A stretch of DNA of 64,000 bases from Williamsia sterculiae. GTDB lineage: Bacteria; Actinomycetota; Actinomycetes; Mycobacteriales; Mycobacteriaceae. Positions 15,655 to 24,745 of this stretch are shown piece after piece. The number at the start of each line of letters is the position of its first letter. The first letter of the stretch is position 1. The notes below the pieces were generated by a model. It worked only from the letters and a program-made list of their open reading frames with translations. It was not told the origin of the DNA and did not search any database. A program made the translations under genes and the position numbers. The stretch spans positions 188,148 to 252,147 of the forward strand of contig NZ_FTNT01000005.1 in the NCBI RefSeq assembly GCF_900156495.1. Reading direction: 5' to 3'.

Positions 15655-16554
15655 ATGTCGGTTAGCGAATCGAATGCTGCTGCGCCACGCGGGCCTCAGC
15701 GCGTCGAGGAGTTGTCGTACGGCCATGTTCTGGCCGTGATGTCGGCGATGGATGTCGCCGCGGTGCTGCATGGCCCCCGCGCCGTCGCAGAGTACGTCAA
15801 CGACGACTTCGCGCGTCTCCTCGGCTACGAGAGCACGACCGCGGTGGTGGGCAAGCCCGTACACGAGATCGTCCATCTCGCATCGATGGCATCCCGCAAC
15901 CGAGACGCCCGCATGCTCGTCGACGGCGAGGTACGCACCCTGCACGTACGTCGGACACTGGTACATCGGACGGGTCGACCGGTGTTCGCCTGGGTGGTCA
16001 AACGGCAGGTGTCGGTGGAGGGACGGCTGCTGACGTTGACCATGGTGACAGAGTCCGCGGATACGCCCGAGGCGCTCACCGGAGAGCGGGAGCGGTGGTT
16101 GTCGGAACACGACGAACTGACCGGTCTGCTCAACAGGCGTGGCTTGAGCAATTTCGTACGGTCCGGCGCCATGCAGTTTCCCGTGGCGGTGGTGGTCATC
16201 GACATCGATGGGCTCAAGTCTCTCAACGACCGATACGGTCACGCGGCCGGCGATGCCGCCATCTGTGCGTACGCGAGCCTGCTCACCGCCGCCGCGGTGC
16301 CACTGGGTGGTGCGGCGAGCCGATTCGGCGGCGATGAGTTCGTGGTGGTCCTGCCGACCGATGTCGCATCCCCGGAGTGGGTCGACTCGGACGTGTGTAC
16401 CGCCGCCATGGAGATCGGGGGCGGTCGCGTGGAACTCTCGGCCACCGTCGGCCGTGCCGAAGCCCGCGACCTCGACGGTATCGACGAAGCCCGCGCAGTC
16501 GCCGATCTCCTCATGTACGAGGCGCGATCCGTACGCAACGTGACCCGCGAGTAG
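15655..16554 (+). CDS. PAS-GGDEF diguanylate cyclase
   Basis: A 299-residue soluble cyclase. Residues about 25-105 form a PAS-like sensor (HGPRAVAEYVNDDFARLLGYE). The GGDEF domain runs from about 145 to the end, with SEHDELTGLLNRRG, the metal-site VVIDIDGLKSLND and an intact GGDEF at 225-229. It should make cyclic-di-GMP from two GTP. The RxxD inhibitory site normally just before GGDEF is absent (LGGAASRF), so classical product inhibition is unlikely. No membrane segment or EAL domain is present. TAGCGT at 15642-15647 is seven bases from the ATG, suggesting a leaderless mRNA. It is convergent with the GH65 gene, 6 bp apart. Confidence 0.92.
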   Translation: MSVSESNAAAPRGPQRVEELSYGHVLAVMSAMDVAAVLHGPRAVAEYVNDDFARLLGYESTTAVVGKPVHEIVHLASMASRNRDARMLVDGEVRTLHVRRTLVHRTGRPVFAWVVKRQVSVEGRLLTLTMVTESADTPEALTGERERWLSEHDELTGLLNRRGLSNFVRSGAMQFPVAVVVIDIDGLKSLNDRYGHAAGDAAICAYASLLTAAAVPLGGAASRFGGDEFVVVLPTDVASPEWVDSDVCTAAMEIGGGRVELSATVGRAEARDLDGIDEARAVADLLMYEARSVRNVTRE

Positions 16555-16560
16555 CGTCGA

Positions 16561-18912
16561 TCACCCAGATGCCGACGGTGTCGCCGTGACTCCGACCGTG
16601 TCTCCGTCGGTCAAGGTCACCGGCTGTCCCCAGACCCGGATGATCTCGGGTGGGCCCACACCGACCAGACGGAACTCGGCGTCGGTGTGTCCGAGATCGG
16701 CGTGCACCCGACGTCCGCGCCACTGCACGGTGAAGCGCAGCCGATCCCAACTGGAGGGCAGAGCCGGCGCGAACCGGAGCTGACCGCCCGTCGCGAGCAG
16801 ACCGCCGAACCCGTGGGTGGCGATCTGCCAGGTACCGCCGGCCGAGGCGATGTGCATTCCTTCCTCGGTGTTGCCCTGGTTGTTGTCGAGGTCGACGTAC
16901 GCCGAGCGAGCAAAGTAACGTTCCGCCTTCTCCGGGTCACCCACCTGCAGACCGACGATGGCGTGAATCGACGGGCTCAACGATGACTTGTGTACCGTTC
17001 GTGGCTCGTAGAACTCGTAATTCGCTCGTCGGGTCGGCAGTGAGTACAGATCGGGCATCATGAACATCAACATGACCACGTCCGGTTGCTTGAGCAACGA
17101 CGTGTCCTCACAGGTGAAGTGGTCACGGCCGACCGGATACCGCGGCATGTCGTTGTGGTCGAACTCGGTGATCGGGACCACCTGGAGATCGAAGTAGCCG
17201 TCGAACTGTTCGATCACGCCCGCATCCGGATCGACCGGCGCCACCAGCACCTGCGCTGTCCGTTCCCAACGCCGGACCTCGTCGGCGGTGACGCCGATCG
17301 TGTCGGCCAGCTCCACCTGACGGGCGGGGTCCAGGGTCACGATCTCCTTGTACGTCTTCACCGCTTGTTCCAGATGCCACCGGACCATGCGGTTGGTGAA
17401 GGCGTTGTTGTCGACGTGAGAATGGAATTCGTCCGGGCCCATCACCGTCAGCAGACTGACGTGATCGCCGCCTGGAGTGCAACGGTCCACCCAGAACCGC
17501 GCGGTCTCGAACAGGACCTGTGCCCCTTCGCCGTAGAGGTAGCCGGTCTCACCCGTGACCTCCGCGTAGCGCACGATCGCGTAGGCCACGTCGGCCGTCA
17601 CGTGGAGTTCTTCGTCTCGGGTGTAGAAGCGGTTCTTTCCGTCCGGGGTGAACTGCGGGCATTCCTCGAGTCCGGTGTCCGCCGACTCCCACGGGTATCG
17701 GGCGCCGGTGGTGCCGTTCTCCGCAGACACCGCCCGAGCGCCCGGCAGCGTGTGGAACCGGTAGCCGAGGAGCGCACGCGCGGTCCGTGGTTGGGTCAAC
17801 AGGAAGAAGGGCAACATCATGATCTCGGTGTCCCAGAAGACGTGCCCCCGGTATCCCTCTCCCGACAACGACTTCGCCCCGATGTTGACGGTCGCGTCGT
17901 CGGGGTTCGCCGCGATCAGCAGGTGGTAGATGGCGAAACGTAGTGCCAGTGCGGCCCGATCGTCACCGACGACCTCACAGTCGGAGGCCTCCCACAGCTC
18001 GGACCAGGCCGCCTCCGAGGCTGTCAGTGCGGCGGTGAACGACTCGACCCGTTCGACCGTCGTGACGGCCCGATTGCGCGGTCGACCGTCGGCATGCGGA
18101 TCCCGACTGGTGGCGACCCCGATAATCTTGTCGACGGTGATCGAGCATTCGGCCGGGACGTGATCGAAGTCGACCTCGCAACCGATGTACTCGTGGTGCT
18201 GGTGCAACCGACGTCGGCTCGGTGGGGTGTCCTCGTCGATGCGTTGCGCGTAGGCGATGTCGACGGCCGAGTCGATGGTGTGGCACTCGATGTACCCGAT
18301 GTCACCGACGAAGCCGTGATCGGTGGCCCGCAGATGGGTCGATCGAGCCCACTTGTCCCACTTGCGCCGGTGATCGAAGACGGTGCCGTCGGGATAGACG
18401 GGCAGCCCCTCCAGGTTGCGGCAGTGGGCGTCGACACCGGTACCGATCGTGACGGAGCCATCGTGGTCGAGGAGGGTGACGACGATCCGGAGTCCACAGA
18501 GGTCGCGATCGGTCATGCTCGCGAACCGCAGGGTCTGCAGGCGCACCCGGTGGCCTGTGGGCAGGACGAACACGGTGTCGCGATGCAACACCCCGGTACG
18601 CAGATCGAGCGAACGATGGTGCTCGACGGTCCGCAGGGAGTCGTGGTCGAGTCGATGGCCGCCGACGGACACCTCGGTGGTCAACCAGTCCGGGGCATTG
18701 ACCAGGTCGGTCACCGGCGCGTCGTAGGCGTCGTAGACCCCGGCCAGGAATGTGCCGGGGAGCGCGCCGATGTGACGTTCCTCCATCGATCCCCTGGTGC
18801 CCAGACGACCGTTACCGACGGTGAACACCGTCTCGAAGTAGTTCGCCTGCCGTGGATCCCACTCGTTCTCGCTGACGGTCCAGGTGGATCGATCGGCCAG
18901 GACCCCGGTCAC
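16561..18912 (-). CDS. Glycoside hydrolase family 65 disaccharide phosphorylase
   Basis: A 783-residue GH65 enzyme. The N-terminal beta-sandwich begins ENEWDPRQANYFETVFTVGNGRLGTRG. The (alpha/alpha)6 barrel contains FWDTEIMMLPFF, ARYPWESADTG and the catalytic acid Glu495 in MGPDEFHSHVDNN. The phosphate-binding loop HKSSLS (from Lys642) marks a phosphorylase rather than a hydrolase. The family splits maltose, trehalose, kojibiose, nigerose or glucosylglycerol with phosphate, giving beta-glucose 1-phosphate. GTG at 18912 overlaps the PfkB stop (GTGA). The operon has a sugar transporter and a kinase but no beta-phosphoglucomutase. The exact disaccharide cannot be told. Confidence 0.93.
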   Translation of the reverse strand: MTGVLADRSTWTVSENEWDPRQANYFETVFTVGNGRLGTRGSMEERHIGALPGTFLAGVYDAYDAPVTDLVNAPDWLTTEVSVGGHRLDHDSLRTVEHHRSLDLRTGVLHRDTVFVLPTGHRVRLQTLRFASMTDRDLCGLRIVVTLLDHDGSVTIGTGVDAHCRNLEGLPVYPDGTVFDHRRKWDKWARSTHLRATDHGFVGDIGYIECHTIDSAVDIAYAQRIDEDTPPSRRRLHQHHEYIGCEVDFDHVPAECSITVDKIIGVATSRDPHADGRPRNRAVTTVERVESFTAALTASEAAWSELWEASDCEVVGDDRAALALRFAIYHLLIAANPDDATVNIGAKSLSGEGYRGHVFWDTEIMMLPFFLLTQPRTARALLGYRFHTLPGARAVSAENGTTGARYPWESADTGLEECPQFTPDGKNRFYTRDEELHVTADVAYAIVRYAEVTGETGYLYGEGAQVLFETARFWVDRCTPGGDHVSLLTVMGPDEFHSHVDNNAFTNRMVRWHLEQAVKTYKEIVTLDPARQVELADTIGVTADEVRRWERTAQVLVAPVDPDAGVIEQFDGYFDLQVVPITEFDHNDMPRYPVGRDHFTCEDTSLLKQPDVVMLMFMMPDLYSLPTRRANYEFYEPRTVHKSSLSPSIHAIVGLQVGDPEKAERYFARSAYVDLDNNQGNTEEGMHIASAGGTWQIATHGFGGLLATGGQLRFAPALPSSWDRLRFTVQWRGRRVHADLGHTDAEFRLVGVGPPEIIRVWGQPVTLTDGDTVGVTATPSASG

Positions 18913-19916
18913 GACGCACTCACGTGGTCGAGACCGTAGGCACGCTGGATCTGCGAGTCGGTCTCGGGTAGCGAAAGGTAGACCGCGAGCTCTTTGCCCG
19001 CACAGCGTTGCGCACCCATCGCGTTGCCGTACCGCGCGGCCGTGACCAGATCTCGTGACTGTAGATACCCGAACGCCATTCCGGCGGCAAAGGAGTCGCC
19101 GCAGCCGGTGGTGTCGATGACGTCGTCGACCGGGATCCGCGGAACGATCTCCTCGCGCAGGCTGCCGTCCTCGTCGAGGAAGTACAACGCGCACCCCTCC
19201 TCGTCGAGGGTGATGCAGACCGCGGTGACGCCGCGCGTCAGACAATGCATGGCGAACTCACCGAGTTGTGCCGTGGGCAGCGGTGCACCGAGATCGTTCG
19301 GATCACCGCCCGGCGGCGGGAACCACGCACAGCCGGCTTCCTCGAGGTTCATCTTCATGATGTCGATGGTGGGCAGCCAGGCGTCGCGGTCGATCCAGAG
19401 GCGACTCACCCGATGACCCGCGGCCGTCAGGGCGACGGTCGGGCCGTGACAGTCCAGCAGGATGACACCGTCGCTGTTCTGGCGGATGTAGGCCAACGTC
19501 GGTTGAGCCACCTCGTAATCGGTGATGGGTACGCAGACGAAGGCGTCGGAGTCGAGCGCGAACTCCACATCGTCGGGAGAGATCGGGTGCATGAACCCGG
19601 TCTGTCGCTCATCGCGAAAGTTCTGATCCCGGAAGGTGAGTTCGACGACGTCACCGCGGTCGCTGTCGGCACGGATCCCGGTGAGGTCGACGTTGGGGAA
19701 CGACGCCAGGTGTTCGCGGATGGGATCCAGGTCGGCCTGGCGGACGTGGACGATCGGGCGCACGCTGTCTCCGGGTCCGAGCAGGGACGCCAATGCGGCC
19801 ACCGTGTAGAGCACGCACCCGTACTTGTCGAACACCTCGCCGCGGTGGGTGATCACGTGATCACGGGGGATCGGGCCGAGAACGGCGATCTTGCGCGCCG
19901 TGTTGCTGATGGTCAT
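18909..19916 (-). CDS. PfkB family carbohydrate kinase
   Basis: A 335-residue ribokinase-fold kinase. The signature DTTGCGDSFAAGMAF near the C-terminus holds the catalytic Asp274 and the anion hole. The usual N-terminal GG signature is altered to a YTVAALASLLG stretch. It is cotranscribed with a sugar MFS (35 bp upstream) and a GH65 phosphorylase (4-bp overlap). By context it phosphorylates a product of that phosphorolysis: either the released sugar, or beta-glucose 1-phosphate to glucose 1,6-bisphosphate. Neither is proven. Confidence 0.88.
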   Translation of the reverse strand: MTISNTARKIAVLGPIPRDHVITHRGEVFDKYGCVLYTVAALASLLGPGDSVRPIVHVRQADLDPIREHLASFPNVDLTGIRADSDRGDVVELTFRDQNFRDERQTGFMHPISPDDVEFALDSDAFVCVPITDYEVAQPTLAYIRQNSDGVILLDCHGPTVALTAAGHRVSRLWIDRDAWLPTIDIMKMNLEEAGCAWFPPPGGDPNDLGAPLPTAQLGEFAMHCLTRGVTAVCITLDEEGCALYFLDEDGSLREEIVPRIPVDDVIDTTGCGDSFAAGMAFGYLQSRDLVTAARYGNAMGAQRCAGKELAVYLSLPETDSQIQRAYGLDHVSAS

Positions 19917-19951
19917 GTCAGATGCCTCTGGTTCTCAACGTCTCTCGGCGC

Positions 19952-21439
19952 TCACGCCGTGGTGTGCGGACGGGGTTCGATACCGGCTGCGGCGTCCATG
20001 TCCTCCAGCGACATGCCCTTGGTCTCGCGAACGAACCGGGCCACGAACAGCAGCGACAACACGGCGAACAGGGCGTACATGCCGTAGGCGAATCCCAACG
20101 AGAAGGACTTCAGGCTCGGGAAGCTGACCGTGATGGCCCAGTTGGCCGCCCACTGACCGGCCGCGGCGAGGGACAAGGCGGCTCCGCGGATACGGTTCGG
20201 GAAGATCTCACCGAGCAGCACCCAGACCACGGGACCCCAACTGAGGGCGAAGAACACCACGAACAGGTTGGCGGCGATGAGCGCGATCGGCCCCGCCGCC
20301 CCGGTCAGATGAGGCTCCATCACGCCATCGGCGTTCGGCTGCTGGGCCGCGGTGCCGAAGCAGATCGCCATCACCCCCAGGGTGACCGCCATACCCGCCG
20401 AACCGATGAGCAGCAGTGGCTTGCGACCGATCTTGTCGACCAGGGCGATCGCCACGAAGGTGGCCACGATGTTGACCAAGGAGGTGAACACACTGGTCTG
20501 GAACGCCTGGTTCTCCTTGAAGCCGACGGCTTCCCAGAGGATGTTCGAGTAGTAGAAGATCACGTTGATGCCGACCGCCTGCTGGAACACCGAGAGCAAC
20601 AGGCCGACCCAGACGATCGGGTAGATGCCACCCCCGCCGGGCCGGGCGAGATCCTTCCACGATGGTTTGGTGTCGCCGGCGAGGCTGTCCTGGATTCGGG
20701 TGATGGTCAGTTCGAGGTTCTTCTCGCCGAACAACAGCGTCAGCACTCGTCGGGCCTCGGGCAGGCGTTGTGTGGCAACCAGGTACCGGGGTGATTCCGG
20801 GATGGTCGACGCCAGCAGCCCGTAGACGACAGCGGGGATGGCCATGGCGAGGAACATCCACCGCCAGGCGTCGAGTCCCAGGGCGAGTTTCTCGTTCGCA
20901 CCACCGGCGATGTGGGCCAGCAGGTAGTCGACCAGTAGCGAGAGGAAGATACCGAGCACGATGGCGAGTTGCTGCAGCGATCCGAGACGACCACGCACCC
21001 GGGGCGGCGATGTCTCGGCGATGTAGGCGGGGGCGATCACCGAGGCCACACCGACGCCGATGCCGCCCACGACGCGGAACAGCACCAGCGTCCAGATCTC
21101 CGGGGCGAAGGCGGTACCGATGGCGCTGATGAAGAACAGGACCGCACCGATCTTCATCACCTTCAGGCGACCGATGCGGTCGGCGAGCCGGCCGGCGCTG
21201 AACGCGCCCGCCGCGGCGCCGAGCAACGCCGACGCGACCGCGAATCCGAGTGTGCTGTCGGCGACGTGGAAGTCGTCCTGGATGGAGGACACCGCGCCGT
21301 TGATGACCGCGCTGTCGTAGCCGAATAGCAGGCCACCCAGCGCGGCCACCGATGCGATCCGCACGACGCGGTTTCCGGAGACCTCCTCGTTGTCGCCGAA
21401 GACGGCCGGTTCGTCGATGAATCCTCCACCCTCACTCAT
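19952..21439 (-). CDS. Sugar porter family MFS transporter
   Basis: A 495-residue sugar:proton symporter of the MFS sugar porter group with 12 membrane helices. Signatures include GLLFGYDSAVINGAV in helix 1, GRLADRIGRLKVM in loop 2-3, IAETSPPRVRGRLGSLQQ, PESPRYLV before the central loop, QQAVGINVIFYYS in helix 7 and FVRETKGMSLEDMD at the end. It should import the hexose or disaccharide processed by the two downstream genes. GAAGGG lies nine bases before ATG. Its promoter carries a CRP-type dyad, suggesting carbon catabolite control, and the ROK gene lies directly upstream. Confidence 0.94.
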   Translation of the reverse strand: MSEGGGFIDEPAVFGDNEEVSGNRVVRIASVAALGGLLFGYDSAVINGAVSSIQDDFHVADSTLGFAVASALLGAAAGAFSAGRLADRIGRLKVMKIGAVLFFISAIGTAFAPEIWTLVLFRVVGGIGVGVASVIAPAYIAETSPPRVRGRLGSLQQLAIVLGIFLSLLVDYLLAHIAGGANEKLALGLDAWRWMFLAMAIPAVVYGLLASTIPESPRYLVATQRLPEARRVLTLLFGEKNLELTITRIQDSLAGDTKPSWKDLARPGGGGIYPIVWVGLLLSVFQQAVGINVIFYYSNILWEAVGFKENQAFQTSVFTSLVNIVATFVAIALVDKIGRKPLLLIGSAGMAVTLGVMAICFGTAAQQPNADGVMEPHLTGAAGPIALIAANLFVVFFALSWGPVVWVLLGEIFPNRIRGAALSLAAAGQWAANWAITVSFPSLKSFSLGFAYGMYALFAVLSLLFVARFVRETKGMSLEDMDAAAGIEPRPHTTA

Positions 21440-21483
21440 GTGTTGCGCCCTTCGATGAGTCCAGGGCCGCCCATTGCCGCCAC

Positions 21484-21526
21484 TGTGATGTGGATCACAT
21501 TATGATCGGGACGCCGAAGCGACACA
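21484..21526 (-). promoter_or_regulatory. Promoter of the sugar operon with a perfect CRP/GlxR-type dyad
   Basis: Read on the minus strand: -35 TTGTGT (21521-21526), 16-bp spacer, -10 CATAAT (21499-21504), then the dyad TGTGA-N6-TCACA (21484-21499), which is a perfect match to the CRP/GlxR consensus. It covers the expected start site about 50 bases before the transporter ATG. A site downstream of -10 fits repression. In related actinobacteria, cAMP-binding GlxR/CRP acts on many sugar genes. Confidence 0.65.
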
Positions 21527-21555
21527 AGAAATCAACGACAAGGCGGAAACAACAT

Positions 21556-22734
21556 TCAGGAGTTGAACACTCGGGGAGCTTCCCTCATGGCCATCGCCAC
21601 GGTGCCCATGAGCTGCGTGCGCGGCCCGAGCCCCGCCGGCCGGATCTGCACCGCCTCACCCGCCGCGGGAACACCGCAGCGCGCGATCACCGCCTGCATC
21701 TGAGTCGTCATCTGAGCGGTGGCCTGCGCGAGTTCACCCCCGATGAGGATGAGCTGGGGATTGAGCAGGCTGCACAGGTCGGCGAGGCTGCGTCCCACCT
21801 GTTTACCCACATCGGCGAGAACGCGGGCGCAGGCGCGATCACCGTCGTCGGCCAGTCGCACGATCTCGGCGATCGGCAGGTCGTTGCCGACGATCGGGGC
21901 CAACAGCGAGGACACCTTACTTGCGGACACGAAAGTCTCGAGGCAACCACGGTTTCCGCAACGGCACACGTCGCCGTACTCGTCGATGGTCATGTGCCCG
22001 ATCTCGCCCGCGGTACCCGAGACGCCGGAGTACAAGGTGGAGTTGATGATCAGTCCGGCGCCGACGCCATCCGACAGTTTGAGGTAGACGACGTCGGAGT
22101 ACCCCGCACCGGCTCCCCACCACCACTCGGCCAGCGCCCCGAGATTGGCGTCGTTGTCGACGTGCACTCGCACCGGCAGATCGAGTGTCGAGGACGCCAC
22201 CTCCTCGGCGTCGAGGCCGACCCAGCCGGGCAGGATGGTCGGTGAGCCCACCTTGCGGGTGGTCCGGTCGATCGGTGCAGGCAACCCCATCGCGGCGGAG
22301 ATGATCTCCGATCTGTCCACCCCCGCGGCACGCAGCACCTTCTCCGTCAGTCGAGCGGTCTCGGCCATACCGTCGGCGGCCGAGACCTCCGGGTCCAGCG
22401 CGACACGTTCCTCGACGAAGAGGTCATGGTCGAGATCGGCCAGCACGACCGCCACATGGCGGTGACCGAGGTCGACACCGAGAACGAAACCCGCCCCCGG
22501 CGCCAGCCGGACCGTGCGGCGTCGACCGGCACCGTGCGAGACGACCACGTCGCCGGTGGTCTTCAGCTGCTGAACGATGTTCGACACCGTGGCCGGAGCG
22601 AGCCCGGTGCGTCGCGACAGTTGCGCCTGGGTCAGGTCACCGTATTCGCGAAGACCCTCCAACACGCGGCGGCGATTGAGATCGCGGAGTGCTCGGGGTG
22701 AACCAGGAGCAGCCTCGCTCTCGATACCGGCCAT
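21556..22734 (-). CDS. ROK family transcriptional regulator
   Basis: A 392-residue ROK repressor. An N-terminal winged helix (residues about 15-75, DLTQAQLSRRTGLAPATVSNIVQQL) precedes a sugar-kinase-like domain with LGVDLGHRHVAV, the ROK signature region GVGAGLIINSTLYSGVSGTAGEIGH and a zinc-site cluster CRCGNRGCLE. Such regulators sense a sugar and release DNA. ATG at 22734 is backed by GGAGGG. It lies 116 bp upstream of the transporter on the same strand and most likely controls the MFS-PfkB-GH65 genes. The kinase half shows a normal ROK core, so residual sugar kinase activity cannot be excluded. Confidence 0.9.
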   Translation of the reverse strand: MAGIESEAAPGSPRALRDLNRRRVLEGLREYGDLTQAQLSRRTGLAPATVSNIVQQLKTTGDVVVSHGAGRRRTVRLAPGAGFVLGVDLGHRHVAVVLADLDHDLFVEERVALDPEVSAADGMAETARLTEKVLRAAGVDRSEIISAAMGLPAPIDRTTRKVGSPTILPGWVGLDAEEVASSTLDLPVRVHVDNDANLGALAEWWWGAGAGYSDVVYLKLSDGVGAGLIINSTLYSGVSGTAGEIGHMTIDEYGDVCRCGNRGCLETFVSASKVSSLLAPIVGNDLPIAEIVRLADDGDRACARVLADVGKQVGRSLADLCSLLNPQLILIGGELAQATAQMTTQMQAVIARCGVPAAGEAVQIRPAGLGPRTQLMGTVAMAMREAPRVFNS

Positions 22735-22864
22735 GGAACCCTCCGTTCGCGGACGACCACCGTGTCGCCCGTCGCGTCGCATCAAGTGTTGTATCGACGG
22801 GCCGGTCGAGTGGACGTTTCGCGAGATGTCGATTGATGGTCGACAGGAGCGACCCGACCGACGG

Positions 22865-23830
22865 TCAGCACTCGAGGCGGTCGGCGGTGCTGTCCGGTAC
22901 ACCCAGCGCGCGGCACCGGAAGCCGGTCCCGCGGGTGACGGCTTGCCACGCTTCACCGCTGTACCGGAACAGCGCCCGCTCCCCCTGATAGGCATCGCTG
23001 TCGGCGGTCACCGAGGCGATGGCCCAGTCACCGTCACAGTCGCGCACCCGGAAGGTGAAGGGCGGCGCGATCGCATCACCGAAGTGCGCCTCGTAGACGG
23101 CTTGCAGCGTGGCGTTGTCACCGGTGCCGCACGGTGCGGGGTCGGTCACCGTCGTGGTGGTGTCGGCGGGTGTGGTGGGGTCGGTGGTGCCACCAGTGGC
23201 CCCACCGCCGCCGAAGACCTCGGCAGGAACGTCGCGGTCGGCGACCACGGTGCCGTTCTTCAGGCTGTAGCGGACCACGACGGGCCCGCCGGTCGGATTG
23301 GCGGTGACGTCACCGTTGTCGAGCCACTTGTACTGCACCGCCACGCCGTTGGCGCCGGTGTCGACAACCGAGGTGAACGCGGTGTCGCGGTCGGTGGCGG
23401 GGCCCAGGTAGCCGTTGGCGCCGAAGAACAGCACCCGCTGAGGTGAGCTACCGGTTCCACCCGCGAGGTCGGCTACGACCCATGTCAGCTGCGGGCACGA
23501 CCCGATCCGGCTGTCCAGGGAGTCGCCCGCGACGAATCCGTGGCCCTGGAAGGAGGGAAGTGACGCGAGCGCGTTCTGCACGACCGAGGACTGCGGATCC
23601 ACACAGCGACCCCCACCCGACGCAGCCGCCGATCCCCCGCTCGATCCCGCGTCGTCGACGGGTTGACCGGTGACGCCGCTTCCCGATCCCGCGCTCCCGG
23701 TCGACGTGGTCGCCGGTCGGGTCACCGTGGAGGTGTCGGACGGAGAGGATCCGGTCTGATTCGCGCAACCGGCCATCAACCCGGTCACCAATACGATCCA
23801 CGCGGCGTGCTTGCTGAATTTCATGGTCAT
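22865..23830 (-). CDS. Putative lipoprotein, Thr/Ser/Gly-rich
   Basis: A 321-residue exported protein. The signal peptide ends in LVTGLMAGC, an acceptable lipobox with Cys about residue 20. A low-complexity Thr/Ser/Gly linker of about 40 residues follows, then a domain with RCVDPQSSVVQNALASLPSFQGHGFVAGDS and, after a second linker (TTTTVTDPAPCGTG), a C-terminal piece with paired Cys. This resembles mycobacterial and Gordonia envelope lipoproteins of unknown role. ATG codons at 23830 and 23824 are both possible starts. It is upstream of the ROK gene on the same strand but 130 bp away. Confidence 0.72.
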   Translation of the reverse strand: MTMKFSKHAAWIVLVTGLMAGCANQTGSSPSDTSTVTRPATTSTGSAGSGSGVTGQPVDDAGSSGGSAAASGGGRCVDPQSSVVQNALASLPSFQGHGFVAGDSLDSRIGSCPQLTWVVADLAGGTGSSPQRVLFFGANGYLGPATDRDTAFTSVVDTGANGVAVQYKWLDNGDVTANPTGGPVVVRYSLKNGTVVADRDVPAEVFGGGGATGGTTDPTTPADTTTTVTDPAPCGTGDNATLQAVYEAHFGDAIAPPFTFRVRDCDGDWAIASVTADSDAYQGERALFRYSGEAWQAVTRGTGFRCRALGVPDSTADRLEC

Positions 23831-23998
23831 CCATTCGGGTGGTGGCGAGGCGGTGTGCCCAGTCGCGTCACCCATCCCGTCGAGACACCGAACGCCGTCG
23901 TTAACCAGAAGCCGTTGCTGTGACCCGACTGTGAGAATGCTGTTATGCAGGCGAACCGTCATCGAGTCCGGTGTCGTCCACCCGGACGACACGAACAC

Positions 23999-24745
23999 TC
24001 AACCGAGGGAGGCCGTGTGTTCGACGTCGAGTTCGACCCGTGCGGCGGCGAAACGAGTCACGTTGTACAGCAGCGGACTCCCAGAGGGCAGCGTGTTCAG
24101 CGCCCGGACCACGAGCACGATCGAACCGGTCGGCAGGTCGAGATCCCGCGCCTCCGCGGCGGTGGCCGCTCGGCCGGCGACGGTGGTGGAGGTCCGTACG
24201 TAGTCGTCGATCCCGATGGCTCGCAACGCGGCGGTGATCGACCCCTCGGGACCGAAGTGGTCGACCAGGCGCGGTACCCGTTCGGCATCGAACCAGGCGG
24301 TCGCACGCGCGAGCGGCAGTCCGTCGACGCGACGCACGTAATCGAGTCGGAGCGCCGGACGGTCGCCGAGGCGTAACCGGTCGACCACCTCGGCGGGCGG
24401 TGCGGACTCCTGCGCCGATTCGAGGAGGTGACCCGACGCCGAGCCCCCTCGCGGCCCCAGACTCTCGGTGAACCGTGTCCGGACACCGATCCGGTGGACC
24501 AGCACGGTGTGTTCGGCGACGAAGGTGCCGCTGCCGCGGCGTGGCACCACCAGTTCGTCTGCGGCCAGCGCGGCCACCGCGTGTCGGACGGTGTGGCGGT
24601 GGACATCGAACCGCTCCGCCAGCGCGGCCTCCGACGGCAGCTTCGAGCCGGCCGGAATCGATCCGCCGACGATCTCACCACGCAACTCGTCGGCGATGAG
24701 GCGCCAGGCCGAATGCCCGCTCGGCGACCTGTTCTGGTTGCCCAT
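23999..24745 (-). CDS. phnF: GntR/HutC family regulator of phosphonate genes (PhnF type)
   Basis: A 248-residue GntR protein. The N-terminal winged helix is WRLIADELRGEIVGGSIPAGSKLPSEAALAERFDVHRHTVRHAVAALAADELVVPRRGSGTFVA; the C-terminal UTRA ligand domain runs from about 90 to the end (SIVLVVRALNTLPSGSPLLYNVTRFAA). It is divergent from phnG, the standard place for PhnF. In this family the ligand is a phosphorylated or phosphonate compound. Its likely operator is the dyad at 24863-24886, with a related site upstream of phnD. ATG at 24745 marks the start of family similarity. Confidence 0.9.
   Translation of the reverse strand: MGNQNRSPSGHSAWRLIADELRGEIVGGSIPAGSKLPSEAALAERFDVHRHTVRHAVAALAADELVVPRRGSGTFVAEHTVLVHRIGVRTRFTESLGPRGGSASGHLLESAQESAPPAEVVDRLRLGDRPALRLDYVRRVDGLPLARATAWFDAERVPRLVDHFGPEGSITAALRAIGIDDYVRTSTTVAGRAATAAEARDLDLPTGSIVLVVRALNTLPSGSPLLYNVTRFAAARVELDVEHTASLG

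Noticed and set aside
18913-19245. Upstream extension of the GH65 gene
   Set aside because: It lies within the PfkB gene in another frame. GTG 18912 overlaps the PfkB stop in the GTGA pattern seen throughout this window.
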